DNA of 64,000 nucleotides from Massilia timonae CCUG 45783 (GTDB taxonomy: Bacteria > Pseudomonadota > Gammaproteobacteria > Burkholderiales > Burkholderiaceae_D): positions 674,648 to 738,647 of the forward strand of contig NZ_JH992924.1 of the NCBI RefSeq assembly GCF_000315425.1. The letters are read 5' to 3'. The translations under genes and the position numbers were made by a program. Shown here piece after piece: positions 6,586-16,061 of this stretch. Each line of letters opens with the position of its first letter. Position 1 is the first letter of the stretch. The notes beneath the pieces are model-generated. The model was not told the origin of the DNA. It saw only the letters and a list, made by a program, of their open reading frames with translations, and ran no database searches.

Positions 6586-9147
6586 CTAGGCTGCCGCCAG
6601 GATCCGTTCCAGCTCGCCCATGTCGACCGGTTTCACCAGGTGATGGTCGAAACCGGCGCGGCGGCTGGCCTCGCGGTCCTGGGCCTGGCCGTAACCGGTG
6701 ACCGCCACCAGCAGCGCACCAGAGGTGGCAGGGTGCGCGCGCAGGCGGCGCGCCAGTTCGTGTCCGTCCATGCCGGGCAGGCCGATGTCGAGCAGGCAGG
6801 CGTCGGGCGCGAACGCCCCGGCGCGCGCCAGCGCCGCGAACGGGTCGTGCTCGACCGCGACTTCGTGGCCGGCGGCGCCGAAATACATCGCCAGCACCTG
6901 GGCCGCGTCGACGTTGTCGTCCACCACCATCACCCTCAGGGCGCGCGCGGAGGGCGCCTGCGCCACGCCGTGCCCGGCGCCGGGCGCGCCCGTGCTGCGC
7001 TCGGCGCAGCGCGGCAGGGTCACCGTGAAGGTGCTGCCCTGGCCCTGCCCGGGGCTCTCCACCGCCACGCTGCCGCCGTGCAGCTGGACCAGGCTGCGCA
7101 CCAGCGCCAGTCCGATGCCCAGGCCGCCCTGGGTGCGGTCCGGCGTGCGCTCGCCCTGCACGAACATCTCGAAGGCGCGCTCCAGCTCGTGCGGCAGCAT
7201 GCCGATGCCGTTGTCGGCCACCACAATGCGCAGCGTCTTTTCCTCGAGTTCGAGCGCGACCGTGATATGGCCGCCCGAGGCGGTGAACTTGACCGCGTTG
7301 TGCAGCAGGTTGCCGACCACCTGCACCAGCCGCTTGCGGTCGCCCATCACCCAGGCCGGCGCCGGCAGCAGCGCGGTCTCCAGGCGGTGCCGCTTCTGGC
7401 GCAGCGGTTCGCCCACCTGTTCCAGCGCCTCGAGCACCACCTCGTTGACGTCGATGCGGGCCTTCGACAGCGCCACCAGGCCGCGCGTCACGCGCGAGAC
7501 GTCCAGCAGGTCGTCGACCAGGCCGGCCATGTGGCGCGCCTGGCGCGCGATGATGCCGCTGATCTGGCGCGTGCGGCCCGGATCCAGGCCGTCCTGGCCC
7601 AGCAACTGGGCGCCCGAGGCGATCGGGGCCAGGGGATTCCTCAGTTCGTGCGCCAGCATGGCCAGGAACTCGTTCTTGCGGCGGTCGGCTTCGCGCAAGC
7701 CTTCCTCGGCGTTGACGCGGTCGGTGACGTCCTGGATGGTGCCGCGCACCGCCGTCACCCGGCCCTCGGCATCGTGCACGGCTTCGCAGTGCAGGTCGAT
7801 CCAGATGCGGTGGCCCTCGCCGTGCAGCACCTGCAGCTGCAGGCGGCCGCTGCCGCCGTCGCGTTCGAGCTCGCGCAGCAGGGCGTCGACGCGTTCCCAT
7901 GATTCCTCGGGCAGCAGGGTGCCGCGCTGCTGCGTGAACGGCGGCAGCGCGCGCCCGTAGATGTATGGCACCGATTCCGAGGTCTCGACCACGCCGGTCG
8001 CCAGCGTCAGGTGCCAGGTGCCGAAGCGCGCCATGCGGTGCGCGTCGCGCAGCTCGGCTTCCTTGACCGCCAGCGCCTGGGCGCGTTCGCCCAGCAGGCG
8101 CGAAGCGGCGCTGATCGCTTCGGCCACCTCGGCGGTCTCCTTGACGTAGGCCTGGGTGAAGCGCGGTGGGTCCTCGCCCTTGCCCAGCGCCACCGCCGGC
8201 GCCGTCAGGCCCTGGACCGAGCTGGCCAGCCGGCCGCCGATCTGCCATGCCAGCCACAGGCCGATCCCGAACAGCAGGGTGATGCCGATCAGGAGCGCCG
8301 CCAGCGGCTCGAACATGGCCTGGTTCAGGTTCGCGCGCGGCACGCCGATCGCCACGTGCCAGCCGGTGATGGGCGAGCGCGAGTAGAAGGTCAGCAGCGT
8401 CGTGCCCTCCTGCGAGACCGAGGGCACGATGCCTTCGCGCGCGCGCAGGATGGCGCGGTACAGGGGATCGGTGACGCGCTTGCCGACGAACAGCTCGGGG
8501 CTGAGGTTGCGCGCGAAGATGGTGCCGGCGGCGTCGACCACCGAGGCGCGCGCGCCGTCCGACACCGCCTTGGGCGACAGCATGTCGTCGAAGTAGTCGG
8601 GCCGCACGCCGATGCTCAGCACATAGGCGATGCGGCCGTCGACCCGCACCGGGACGTTGATGCTGACGGTGGGACGCTTGAGCACGGCGCTGGTGAACAC
8701 CTCGGAGATCGAGGGTTTGCCGGTGGCGAACACGCTCTCGAGCTGCACCGTGTGTTCGAGCGGGAGCGTGGCGCCATACGGACGGCTGGTATTGAAGATC
8801 TGCTGTCCGCTGCGGTCGCGCAGGACGGCGCTCATGCCGGAGTCGGCCAGCTGCAGGGCTTCGCGCGCCTGGCGGTGCGCGCGCGCGAAGTCGGCGCTTT
8901 GCAGCGCGTCGAAGGTCGACAGCGTCTGGGCGATCGCCTGCGCCTGCAGCAGCTTGCTGTCGACCGTGTGCACCAGCGCGCGCACGGTCTGCATGGTGTT
9001 GCGTTCGTACTGGGCGCGGCTCTTGCGGTATTGATCGATGAACAATAGCGAGGCGCCGACCATGCCCGGCAGCAAGGTCGCCAGGACGAGCCAGAGCAGG
9101 TAGGCCCGCAGCGGCCTGCGGGTCATGGTGGAGGAGGCGCCAGTCAC
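6586..9147 (-). CDS. Membrane hybrid sensor histidine kinase (sensor-HAMP-PAS-HisKA-HATPase-REC)
   Basis: About 853 residues. TM1 near 15-37 (LLWLVLATLLPGMVG), a periplasmic Cache-like sensor to about 285, TM2 near 285-305 (LLIGITLLFGIGLWLAW), a HAMP-like linker, a PAS domain (about 375-475), HisKA with MLAHELRNPLAPI, HATPase_c with NLLHNAVKFT and DNGIGM, and a C-terminal receiver (VMVVDDNVDA, LLDIGLPGMDG, LVKPVDM). GTG 9147 has a ribosome-site match (GGAAAG) 5 nt away; ATG 9126 is the alternative. The signal sensed and any downstream partner are not evident, since the flanking genes are not regulators. Confidence 0.87.
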   Translation of the reverse strand: MTGASSTMTRRPLRAYLLWLVLATLLPGMVGASLLFIDQYRKSRAQYERNTMQTVRALVHTVDSKLLQAQAIAQTLSTFDALQSADFARAHRQAREALQLADSGMSAVLRDRSGQQIFNTSRPYGATLPLEHTVQLESVFATGKPSISEVFTSAVLKRPTVSINVPVRVDGRIAYVLSIGVRPDYFDDMLSPKAVSDGARASVVDAAGTIFARNLSPELFVGKRVTDPLYRAILRAREGIVPSVSQEGTTLLTFYSRSPITGWHVAIGVPRANLNQAMFEPLAALLIGITLLFGIGLWLAWQIGGRLASSVQGLTAPAVALGKGEDPPRFTQAYVKETAEVAEAISAASRLLGERAQALAVKEAELRDAHRMARFGTWHLTLATGVVETSESVPYIYGRALPPFTQQRGTLLPEESWERVDALLRELERDGGSGRLQLQVLHGEGHRIWIDLHCEAVHDAEGRVTAVRGTIQDVTDRVNAEEGLREADRRKNEFLAMLAHELRNPLAPIASGAQLLGQDGLDPGRTRQISGIIARQARHMAGLVDDLLDVSRVTRGLVALSKARIDVNEVVLEALEQVGEPLRQKRHRLETALLPAPAWVMGDRKRLVQVVGNLLHNAVKFTASGGHITVALELEEKTLRIVVADNGIGMLPHELERAFEMFVQGERTPDRTQGGLGIGLALVRSLVQLHGGSVAVESPGQGQGSTFTVTLPRCAERSTGAPGAGHGVAQAPSARALRVMVVDDNVDAAQVLAMYFGAAGHEVAVEHDPFAALARAGAFAPDACLLDIGLPGMDGHELARRLRAHPATSGALLVAVTGYGQAQDREASRRAGFDHHLVKPVDMGELERILAAA

Positions 9148-9270
9148 ATTGCTTTCCAGAACATTTGAACCGGCGATTCTACGCGCAATCGTGCCGCCGC
9201 ACACTGGGCGCGCGGTAGCGTGTGGCAGACGCCACGATGGCGCGACATCGCGGCGCGCGGCTGCCGCGGC

Positions 9271-9801
9271 TCAGGCGCGGCTGCGGGTGAACAGCGTCTT
9301 GTAGTAGATCGCCGTCGCGTGCCAGCGGCCGTTCGGGGTGCAGGCGTACTCGGGCAGTTCGCCGACCCGCTGGTAGCCGGCCTTGCGGTACAGCTGCTCG
9401 GCCTCGGAGCCGGCCGCCGTGTCGAGGTACAGCAGGCCGCGGCGCAGCGCCAGCGCCTCGATCTCGAGCGCCTGCATCAGGGCGGTGCCGATGCCCTTGC
9501 GGCGCTCGGTGCAATGCACCAGCACCTTCTGCACCTCGGCGCGGTTGTTGCCGTTGGGTTTCAGGCACAGGTCGAGCTGGGCGCTACCGACCAGGTTGCC
9601 GTCGCGCTCGGCCGCCAGCAGCACGCGCCGGCCGACGCCGACCTCGTCCGCCACGCCCTGCCAATAGGCGTCGAGTCCGTCCTGGTCGAGGCCGTTGAGA
9701 AAGCCGAGCGAATGGCCATCGGCGACGGCATCGAGCAGCAGCGTGGCCAGTTGCGGCTTGCGTTCGGCGATGGCGCGCGGGTCGAGTCGGCGGATGATCA
9801 T
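9271..9801 (-). CDS. GNAT-family N-acetyltransferase
   Basis: 176 residues with a GNAT fold. The acetyl-CoA binding motif A is VQKVLVHCTERRKGIGTALMQALE (the RRKGIG loop), followed by LYLDTAAGSEAEQLYRKAGYQRVG, the usual beta5-alpha4 end. It starts MIIRRLD. It is similar to small-molecule acetyltransferases, but the substrate cannot be told from sequence. It is followed downstream, about 120 bp on, by the hybrid kinase gene on the same strand. Confidence 0.87.
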   Translation of the reverse strand: MIIRRLDPRAIAERKPQLATLLLDAVADGHSLGFLNGLDQDGLDAYWQGVADEVGVGRRVLLAAERDGNLVGSAQLDLCLKPNGNNRAEVQKVLVHCTERRKGIGTALMQALEIEALALRRGLLYLDTAAGSEAEQLYRKAGYQRVGELPEYACTPNGRWHATAIYYKTLFTRSRA

Positions 9802-10038
9802 GGGGGCTCCCGGGTGCTGGATAAGTGATGTTATTTCTCTAGCACAATTCGTGCCAATGCAATTTCATCGTAGGTAATAAGCGGTTCAAACCCGTTGCAA
9901 TGGCGCCATACTTACGGCCGAAACGGGGAAAAATTTACAGATCTTAACAATTGACCATCGACACCACGAATTGCTGCTTGTACTGTATTTCCTCTTGGAA
10001 ATTCAAACAATCCGGTCAGTCCGATACAAGGGGGTACG

Positions 10039-10509
10039 ATGGAAACAGGCAACGAGAACGAAGTGCTGTCTTTCCGGCTAGGGAAGGAAGAGTACGCAAT
10101 TAGTATCCTCAAGGTACAGGAAATTCGGGGTTACGAAGCGCCTACCCGCCTGGCCAGCGCTCCCGACTACCTGAAGGGCATCATCAATCTGCGCGGCGCC
10201 ATTGTTCCGATCGTCGACATGCGCCTGAAGTTCGGCATCGGCGAGGCGGTGTATGACGCTTTTACCGTGGTGATCATCCTGAACATCGAGCATCACGTGA
10301 TCGGCATGGTGGTCGACAGCGTTTCGGACGTGGTGACCCTGACCCCGGAGCAGGTGCGGCCCGCCCCCGAGATGCAGGCCACGCTGGACGGCAACTGCCT
10401 GCTCGGCCTGGGCACCGTGGACGAGCGGATGCTGATCCTGCTCGATATCGACAAACTGATGCAGTCCGACGAGCTTGGACTGGTGGCGGCGCTGCCGCGC
10501 GCGGCTTGA
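10039..10509 (+). CDS. cheW: CheW chemotaxis coupling protein
   Basis: 156 residues, one CheW domain (SH3-like, about 8-150) with the family motifs YAISILKVQEIRGYE, YLKGIINLRGAIVPIVDMR and VVDSVSDVV. CheW links chemoreceptor tips to the kinase CheA at cell-pole arrays. A strong ribosome site (AAGGGGG) precedes ATG 10039. The gene lies 13 bp before the first of three chemoreceptor genes, so cheW and mcp1 are probably one operon. No cheA is in the window. Confidence 0.93.
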   Translation: METGNENEVLSFRLGKEEYAISILKVQEIRGYEAPTRLASAPDYLKGIINLRGAIVPIVDMRLKFGIGEAVYDAFTVVIILNIEHHVIGMVVDSVSDVVTLTPEQVRPAPEMQATLDGNCLLGLGTVDERMLILLDIDKLMQSDELGLVAALPRAA

Positions 10510-10522
10510 GGACGCCACCAAC

Positions 10523-12214
10523 ATGAAACTGGCAAACCTGAACATCGGCAAGCGCCTGGCGCTGGGCTATGGCGTGATCTGCGCCATGCTGGTGGTGATG
10601 ATCGTGATGAGCAATGCGATGCTGGGCCGGATCAATGCCGGCACCGACGAGATCGTCCACGGCCGCATGCCGCGCATCGCGCTGACCAACCAGATGCAGG
10701 CCGAGATCAACGACATCGCGATCGCGCTGCGCAATATGCTGCTGAGCACCGATGCGGCCGACCACGAGCGCCAGGTGCGCGACATCATGGCGTCGCGCGC
10801 GGCGATGGACGACATCCTGGCCAAGCTGAAGGACGCGCTGCACAACCCGCAGGCGCTGGCGCTGCTCGACCAGATGCGCAACGAGACCGCCCAATACAAG
10901 ACGGGGCAGGACGCCATCATCCGGCACGTCGCCGCCGGCGACGTGGAGGCGGCGCGCACGCTGCTGAGCGAAGAACTGCGTCCGCTGCTGGTGCGGCTGA
11001 AGGGGGCGACCAGGGAGCAGACCGCCCTGCAGAACGAGATCGCCGACGCCGCGGCGCGCGATGCCGAAGCCACCTACCGCAACACCAGCGCGCTGATGTG
11101 GGGCCTCGGCGCCGCGGCGCTGGTCCTGGCGGCGCTGGTGGCCTGGTGGATCACCCGCTCGATCACGCGCCCGCTCGGCCGCGCGCTGGAAGTGGCCAAT
11201 ACCGTGGCCGCGGGGGACCTGACCAGCCGCATCGAGGTCACCACGCGCGACGAGACCGGCCAGCTGCTGCAGGCCCTCAAGACCATGAACGAGAGCCTGG
11301 CGCGCACCGTCGGCACCGTGCGCGTGGGCACCGACACCATCGCGGTGGCCGCCGGCCAGGTGGCGGTGGGCAGCCAGGACCTGTCGAGCCGCACCGAGCA
11401 GCAGGCATCGGCGCTGGAAGAAGCGGCGTCCTCGATGGAAGAGCTGACCTCGACCGTGCGCCAGAACGCCGACAATGCGCGCCAGGCCAATGTGCTGGCC
11501 GACGCCGCATCGAACGTGGCGGCCCGTGGCGGCGCCGTGATCGAACAGGTAGTGGGCACCATGGACGCCATCAATGCTTCCTCGGCCAGGATCAACGACA
11601 TCATCGGCGTCATCGACGGCATCGCCTTCCAGACCAATATCCTGGCGCTGAACGCGGCGGTCGAAGCGGCGCGTGCGGGCGAGCAGGGCCGCGGCTTCGC
11701 CGTGGTGGCGAGCGAGGTGCGCAACCTGGCCCAGCGTTCGGCGGCGGCGGCCAAGGAGATCAAGGGGCTCATCGGCGACTCGAGCGGCAAGGTGGCCGAC
11801 GGCAGCCGCCTGGTGGCCGAAGCCGGCGCCACGATGGCGGAGATCGTCGACAGCGTGCGCCGCGTGACCGACATCATGGGCGAGATCAGTTCCGCCAGCC
11901 TGGAGCAGACCGAGGGCATCGAGCAGATCAACGGGGCGGTGGCGCAAATGGACGAGGGCACGCAGCAGAACGCGGCCCTGGTCGAGGAAGCGGCGGCCGC
12001 GGCGGCGGCGCTGCGCGAGCAGTCGACCCGGCTGGCACAGGCGGTGTCGGTGTTCCGGATCGATGGCGAGCAGATGCTGGCGGCGTCGACCGCCGCGGTG
12101 GACGCATCGCCGGCTCCGGTCCGTCCAGCGCTGACCGTACGGAAGCCAGCCCCGAGGCCGGTCTCCACGCGAGGAAAAGCGACGGCGGACGCGGGAGCGT
12201 GGGAAGAATTCTGA
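10523..12214 (+). CDS. Methyl-accepting chemotaxis protein 1, with C-terminal WEEF tether
   Basis: 563 residues: TM1 (about 11-32), a four-helix-bundle ligand domain (to about 188), TM2 (about 190-211), HAMP (ITRPLGRALEVANTVAAGDL) and the MCP signalling domain with the hairpin tip GIAFQTNILALNAAVEAARAG. It ends AGAWEEF, resembling the NWETF pentapeptide that tethers CheR and CheB in enterobacterial receptors. ATG 10523 starts MKLANLNIGKRL, shared with the paralogue at 14293. The ligand is unknown. Confidence 0.92.
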   Translation: MKLANLNIGKRLALGYGVICAMLVVMIVMSNAMLGRINAGTDEIVHGRMPRIALTNQMQAEINDIAIALRNMLLSTDAADHERQVRDIMASRAAMDDILAKLKDALHNPQALALLDQMRNETAQYKTGQDAIIRHVAAGDVEAARTLLSEELRPLLVRLKGATREQTALQNEIADAAARDAEATYRNTSALMWGLGAAALVLAALVAWWITRSITRPLGRALEVANTVAAGDLTSRIEVTTRDETGQLLQALKTMNESLARTVGTVRVGTDTIAVAAGQVAVGSQDLSSRTEQQASALEEAASSMEELTSTVRQNADNARQANVLADAASNVAARGGAVIEQVVGTMDAINASSARINDIIGVIDGIAFQTNILALNAAVEAARAGEQGRGFAVVASEVRNLAQRSAAAAKEIKGLIGDSSGKVADGSRLVAEAGATMAEIVDSVRRVTDIMGEISSASLEQTEGIEQINGAVAQMDEGTQQNAALVEEAAAAAAALREQSTRLAQAVSVFRIDGEQMLAASTAAVDASPAPVRPALTVRKPAPRPVSTRGKATADAGAWEEF

Positions 12215-12235
12215 CGTCGTCACCGGCCCACGAGG

Positions 12236-12261
12236 AGGCAGGCCGCGGCCTGCCTTGTTTT
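12236..12261 (+). terminator. Rho-independent terminator after mcp1
   Basis: AGGCAGGCC-GC-GGCCTGCCT is a near-perfect palindrome followed by TGTTTTC, 21 bp after the mcp1 stop. It separates mcp1 from mcp2. Confidence 0.7.
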
Positions 12262-12346
12262 CGCCTGGCGGTGGCGATCCACACGTCACCCACTCTTTTT
12301 TGAACTGGAAAATATTTATTCAACTTTAGAAGGACTGAACACCTAC

Positions 12347-14067
12347 ATGAAACTGCAGAACCTCCATATCGGAAGCGCCTGGGCCTTGGATTCGGCGCCG
12401 TCGGCCTGATGCTGGTCGTCATGCTCGGCCTGAGCAACGTCATGCTCGCCCGCGTCAACGACGGCACCCGCATGCTCGTCACCAACCGCATTCCCACGAT
12501 CGACGCGACCGCGCGTCTCGAGTCCGAAAACAACAATATCGCGATCGCCCTGCGCAACATGATGCTCAACGCCGATGCGGCCGACCGCCAGAAGCAGGTC
12601 GACCAGATCATGGCCTCGCGCAAGATCATGGACGAGATGCTGGCCGCGCTGCGCACGACCATCACCACGCCGCAAGGACGCGAGATCCTGGAACGGATGG
12701 CGGCGGCGAACACCGGCTACCTGGCGGGCCAGGATGGGCTGCTCAAGCTGATCGCCGCCGGCGACGACGAGGGGGCGCGGGACTACCTGGTGCGCGAACT
12801 GCGTCCGCGCCTGGCGCAACTCAAGGGCGCCACCGCCGAGCAGACCAAGCTGCAGAAGGAGCTCAGCGTGCGCGCCGGGAATGAGGCCGAGGCGACCTAT
12901 CGCAGCACGACCTGGCTGATGTCGATCGTGGGCGCGCTGGCGCTGGTGCTGGCCGCCGTGGTCGCGTGGTGGATCACGCGCTCGATCACGCGTCCCCTGG
13001 TGCGCGCGCTGGATGTGGCCAATACCGTGGCCGCGGGCGACCTGACCAGCCGTATCGACGTCACCAGCCGTGACGAGACCGGCCAATTGCTGCAGGCTCT
13101 CAAGAGCATGAACGAAAGCCTGGCGCGCACCGTGGGCACCGTGCGCGTGGGCACCGACACTATCGCTGTCGCTGCGGGCCAGGTGGCGGCGGGCAGCCGG
13201 GACCTTTCCAGCCGCACCGAACAGCAGGCGTCGGCGTTGGAAGAGACGGCATCGTCGATGGAAGAGCTGACCTCGACCGTCAAGCAGAACGCCGACAATG
13301 CGCGCCAGGCCAACAAGCTGGCCGAGTCGGCGTCGAACGTCGCCGCGCGCGGCGGTGAAGTCATTCACCAGGTCGTCAATACGATGGATGCGATCAATGC
13401 ATCGTCCAGCAAGATCAACGACATCATCGGCGTCATCGACGGCATCGCCTTCCAGACCAATATCCTGGCGCTGAACGCGGCGGTGGAGGCGGCGCGCGCC
13501 GGCGAGCAGGGCAGGGGCTTCGCCGTGGTGGCGACCGAGGTGCGCAACCTGGCCCAGCGCTCGGCGGCGGCGGCCAAGGAAATCAAGGGGCTCATCGGCG
13601 ACTCGAGCGGCAAGGTGGCCGACGGCAGCCGCCTGGTGGCCGAGGCGGGCGCGACGATGCAGGAGATCGTCGAGAGCGTGCGCCGCGTCACCGACATCAT
13701 GGCCGAGATCAGCGCGGCCAGCCAGGAACAGACGGCCGGCATCGAACAGATCAACGGCGCGGTGGCGCAGATGGACGAAGGCACGCAGCAGAACGCCGCC
13801 CTGGTCGAAGAAGCCGCTGCGGCGTCGGCCTCGATGCAGGAGCAGGCGGCCAGGCTGGCGCAGGCGGTGGCGGTGTTCCGGATCGATGGCGAGCAGGCGC
13901 GGGCGGCGGCGGACATGGCGCCTGACGTGGCGGCAACCCCGCAGCGTGTCCTGGTGACGACGCAGACGAAGCCGGCGCCACGGGTGGCGCCGGCACGGAC
14001 GGCCGTGCAGCCGGCAACTGCCAGGGCCAGGACGCCCGTTACTGCGGGAGAGTGGGAAGAGTTCTGA
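12347..14067 (+). CDS. Methyl-accepting chemotaxis protein 2, frameshifted near the start
   Basis: The expected start ATG 12347 (after AGAAGGA) reads MKLQNLHIG and then leaves the receptor frame. Compared with mcp1 and mcp3 (ATCGGCAAGCGC), this gene has ATCGGAAGCGC: one C is missing near 12372. The receptor frame is then open from at least 12409 (ATG, 552 residues) to 14067. From the late start the protein would keep the four-helix bundle, TM2, HAMP, the signalling domain and the C-terminal GEWEEF tether, but lose the N-terminal half of TM1. The cause could be a real indel or a sequence error. Intact length would be 573 residues. Confidence 0.85.
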
Positions 14068-14084
14068 TTCCAGGACATCCGACG

Positions 14085-14117
14085 AAAAACGGCAAGCCCA
14101 GGCTTGCCGTTTTTTTT
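14085..14117 (+). terminator. Rho-independent terminator after mcp2
   Basis: AACGGCAAGCC-CA-GGCTTGCCGTT is an 11-bp perfect stem followed by a run of T, 17 bp after the mcp2 stop. The same stem sequence recurs after mcp3. Confidence 0.9.
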
Positions 14118-14292
14118 GTAATTCTTGACATCAAACATTGTCAGAAACTTTGCATATCGTCCGAAAAACCTGGCTATCAGTCCAGTATTCCCGATTTGTT
14201 AGCGTGCACACATCGTCATAGTACGAACTGGAACTTACTCTAATTTCCGATTGGCAATATCTATTGTTAGACTGGAAATGAGGAGTACGACC

Positions 14293-15933
14293 ATGAAGTT
14301 AGCAAACCTGAGTATCGGCAAGCGCCTGGCGCTGGGGTTCGGCGCCGTCAGCCTGATGCTGGTGCTGATCAGCGCCCTGAGCAACGCCTCGATCCTGCGC
14401 CTGAACAACGACACCAGGGAGATCGTCGAGCACCGCATCCCGGCCATCGAGATGAGCAACCGGGTCGAGGCCCAGATCAGCATCATCGCCATCGCCGTGC
14501 GCAATATGATGCTCAACGATGATCCGGCCGACCGCCAGCGGCAGGTCCAGGCGATCGAGGACGCGCGCAAGGTGATGACCACGACCCTGGTCGAGATCGA
14601 GCCGACCCTGATGGCGCACGCCGAATCGATCGGCATCCTGCGCCGCATGGAAACGGCCAGCGCCAGCTACCTGGCCGGCGCCGACCAGCTGGTCAAGCTG
14701 ATCCAGGCGGGCGAGGACGCGCAGGCCAGGGCTTATCTTCTCAATGAGCTGCGTCCGCGCCTGGGCATCCTGAAGGAAGCCACCGGCGCCGAGCTGGCGC
14801 TGCAAAAGCAGTTCAGCGCGGCGGCGGCGCAGGACGCGGCCACGACCTACGGCAGCACCATCCGCCAGACCTGGGGCCTGGGCCTGTTCGCGCTGGCGCT
14901 GGCCGCGGGCATCGCCTTGTGGATCACGCGCTCGATCACGCGACCGGTGGCGCGCGCGCTGGAAGTGGCCAACACCGTGGCCGCGGGCGACCTCACCAGC
15001 CGCATCGAGGTCACCACCCGCGACGAAACGGGCCAGCTGCTGCAGGCCCTGAAGACCATGAACGACAGCCTGGCGCGCACCGTCGGCGCCGTGCGCGCCG
15101 GCACCGACACCATCGCGGTCGCGGCCGAGCAGGTCGCCGCCGGCAGCCTCGATCTGTCGAGCCGCACCGAGCAGCAGGCCGGCGCGCTGGAAGAAACCGC
15201 GTCGTCGATGGAAGAGCTGACCTCGACCGTGCGCCAGAACGCCGACAATGCGCGCCAGGCCAACAAGCTGGCCGAATCGGCGTCCGGCGTGGCCGCGCGC
15301 GGCGGCGAAGTCATCCACCAGGTGGTCGGCACGATGGACGAGATCCAGGCGTCTTCCAGCAAGATCGGCGACATCATCGGCGTCATCGACGGCATCGCTT
15401 TCCAGACCAATATCCTGGCGCTGAACGCGGCGGTGGAAGCGGCGAGGGCCGGCGAGCAGGGGCGCGGCTTCGCGGTGGTGGCGACCGAGGTGCGCAACCT
15501 GGCCCAGCGCTCGGCGGCGGCAGCCAGGGAAATCAAGGAGCTCATCGGCGACTCGAGCGACAAGGTGGCCAACGGCAGCCGGCTGGTGGCCCAGGCCGGC
15601 GCCACGATGGAGGAGATCGTCGACAGCGTGCGCCGGGTGACCGACATCATGGCCGAGATCAGCGCGGCCAGCCTGGAGCAGACCGCCGGCATCGAGCAGA
15701 TCAACGGGGCGGTGGCGCAGATGGACGAAGGCACGCAGCAGAACGCGGCCCTGGTCGAGGAAACCGCCGCCGCATCGAATGCGATGCAGGAGCAGGCGGC
15801 GCGGCTGGCGCAGGCGGTGGCGGTGTTCCGGATCGCTGCCGGCCCGGCCGTGGAAGCGCCACGGCCCGTCGTCCGGGCGCCGGCGTCCAGGCGCCCTGCG
15901 GTTGCCGGTCCTGCGGCGGCGCCGGCGTTCTGA
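14293..15933 (+). CDS. Methyl-accepting chemotaxis protein 3
   Basis: 546 residues with the same plan as its two neighbours: TM1 (about 11-32), four-helix bundle, TM2 (about 195-215), HAMP and the signalling domain. The HAMP and signalling parts are almost the same as in mcp1 and mcp2, while the ligand-binding part differs. It ends RRPAVAGPAAAPAF and lacks the WEEF tether, so it may depend on neighbours for adaptation. ATG 14293 (MKLANLSIGKRL) follows GAGGAG; upstream in-frame codons are not supported. Confidence 0.92.
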   Translation: MKLANLSIGKRLALGFGAVSLMLVLISALSNASILRLNNDTREIVEHRIPAIEMSNRVEAQISIIAIAVRNMMLNDDPADRQRQVQAIEDARKVMTTTLVEIEPTLMAHAESIGILRRMETASASYLAGADQLVKLIQAGEDAQARAYLLNELRPRLGILKEATGAELALQKQFSAAAAQDAATTYGSTIRQTWGLGLFALALAAGIALWITRSITRPVARALEVANTVAAGDLTSRIEVTTRDETGQLLQALKTMNDSLARTVGAVRAGTDTIAVAAEQVAAGSLDLSSRTEQQAGALEETASSMEELTSTVRQNADNARQANKLAESASGVAARGGEVIHQVVGTMDEIQASSSKIGDIIGVIDGIAFQTNILALNAAVEAARAGEQGRGFAVVATEVRNLAQRSAAAAREIKELIGDSSDKVANGSRLVAQAGATMEEIVDSVRRVTDIMAEISAASLEQTAGIEQINGAVAQMDEGTQQNAALVEETAAASNAMQEQAARLAQAVAVFRIAAGPAVEAPRPVVRAPASRRPAVAGPAAAPAF

Positions 15934-15962
15934 AGAAATCGAACGACAAAGAAATCGACAGG

Positions 15963-16005
15963 CCAAACAAAAACGGCAAGCCGCAAGGCTTGCCGTTTTT
16001 GTTGG
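15963..16005. terminator. Bidirectional terminator between mcp3 and porin
   Basis: A long stem (CCAAACAAAAACGGCAAGCC, loop GCAA, then the complementary arm ending TTTTTGTTGG) has T-runs on both strands. It lies between convergent mcp3 (plus) and the porin (minus) and can end both transcripts. Confidence 0.88.
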
Positions 16006-16061
16006 CGTATTTCTTTGCAACCCGCACCGGGTGACGGGCACCCGGCTTGAGGCAGAGTCGC

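Noticed and set aside
10001..10030. A sigma28-like promoter (TCAAACAA and CCGATACA) before cheW
   Set aside because: The spacing is about two bases short and the -10 would overlap the ribosome site, leaving no leader.
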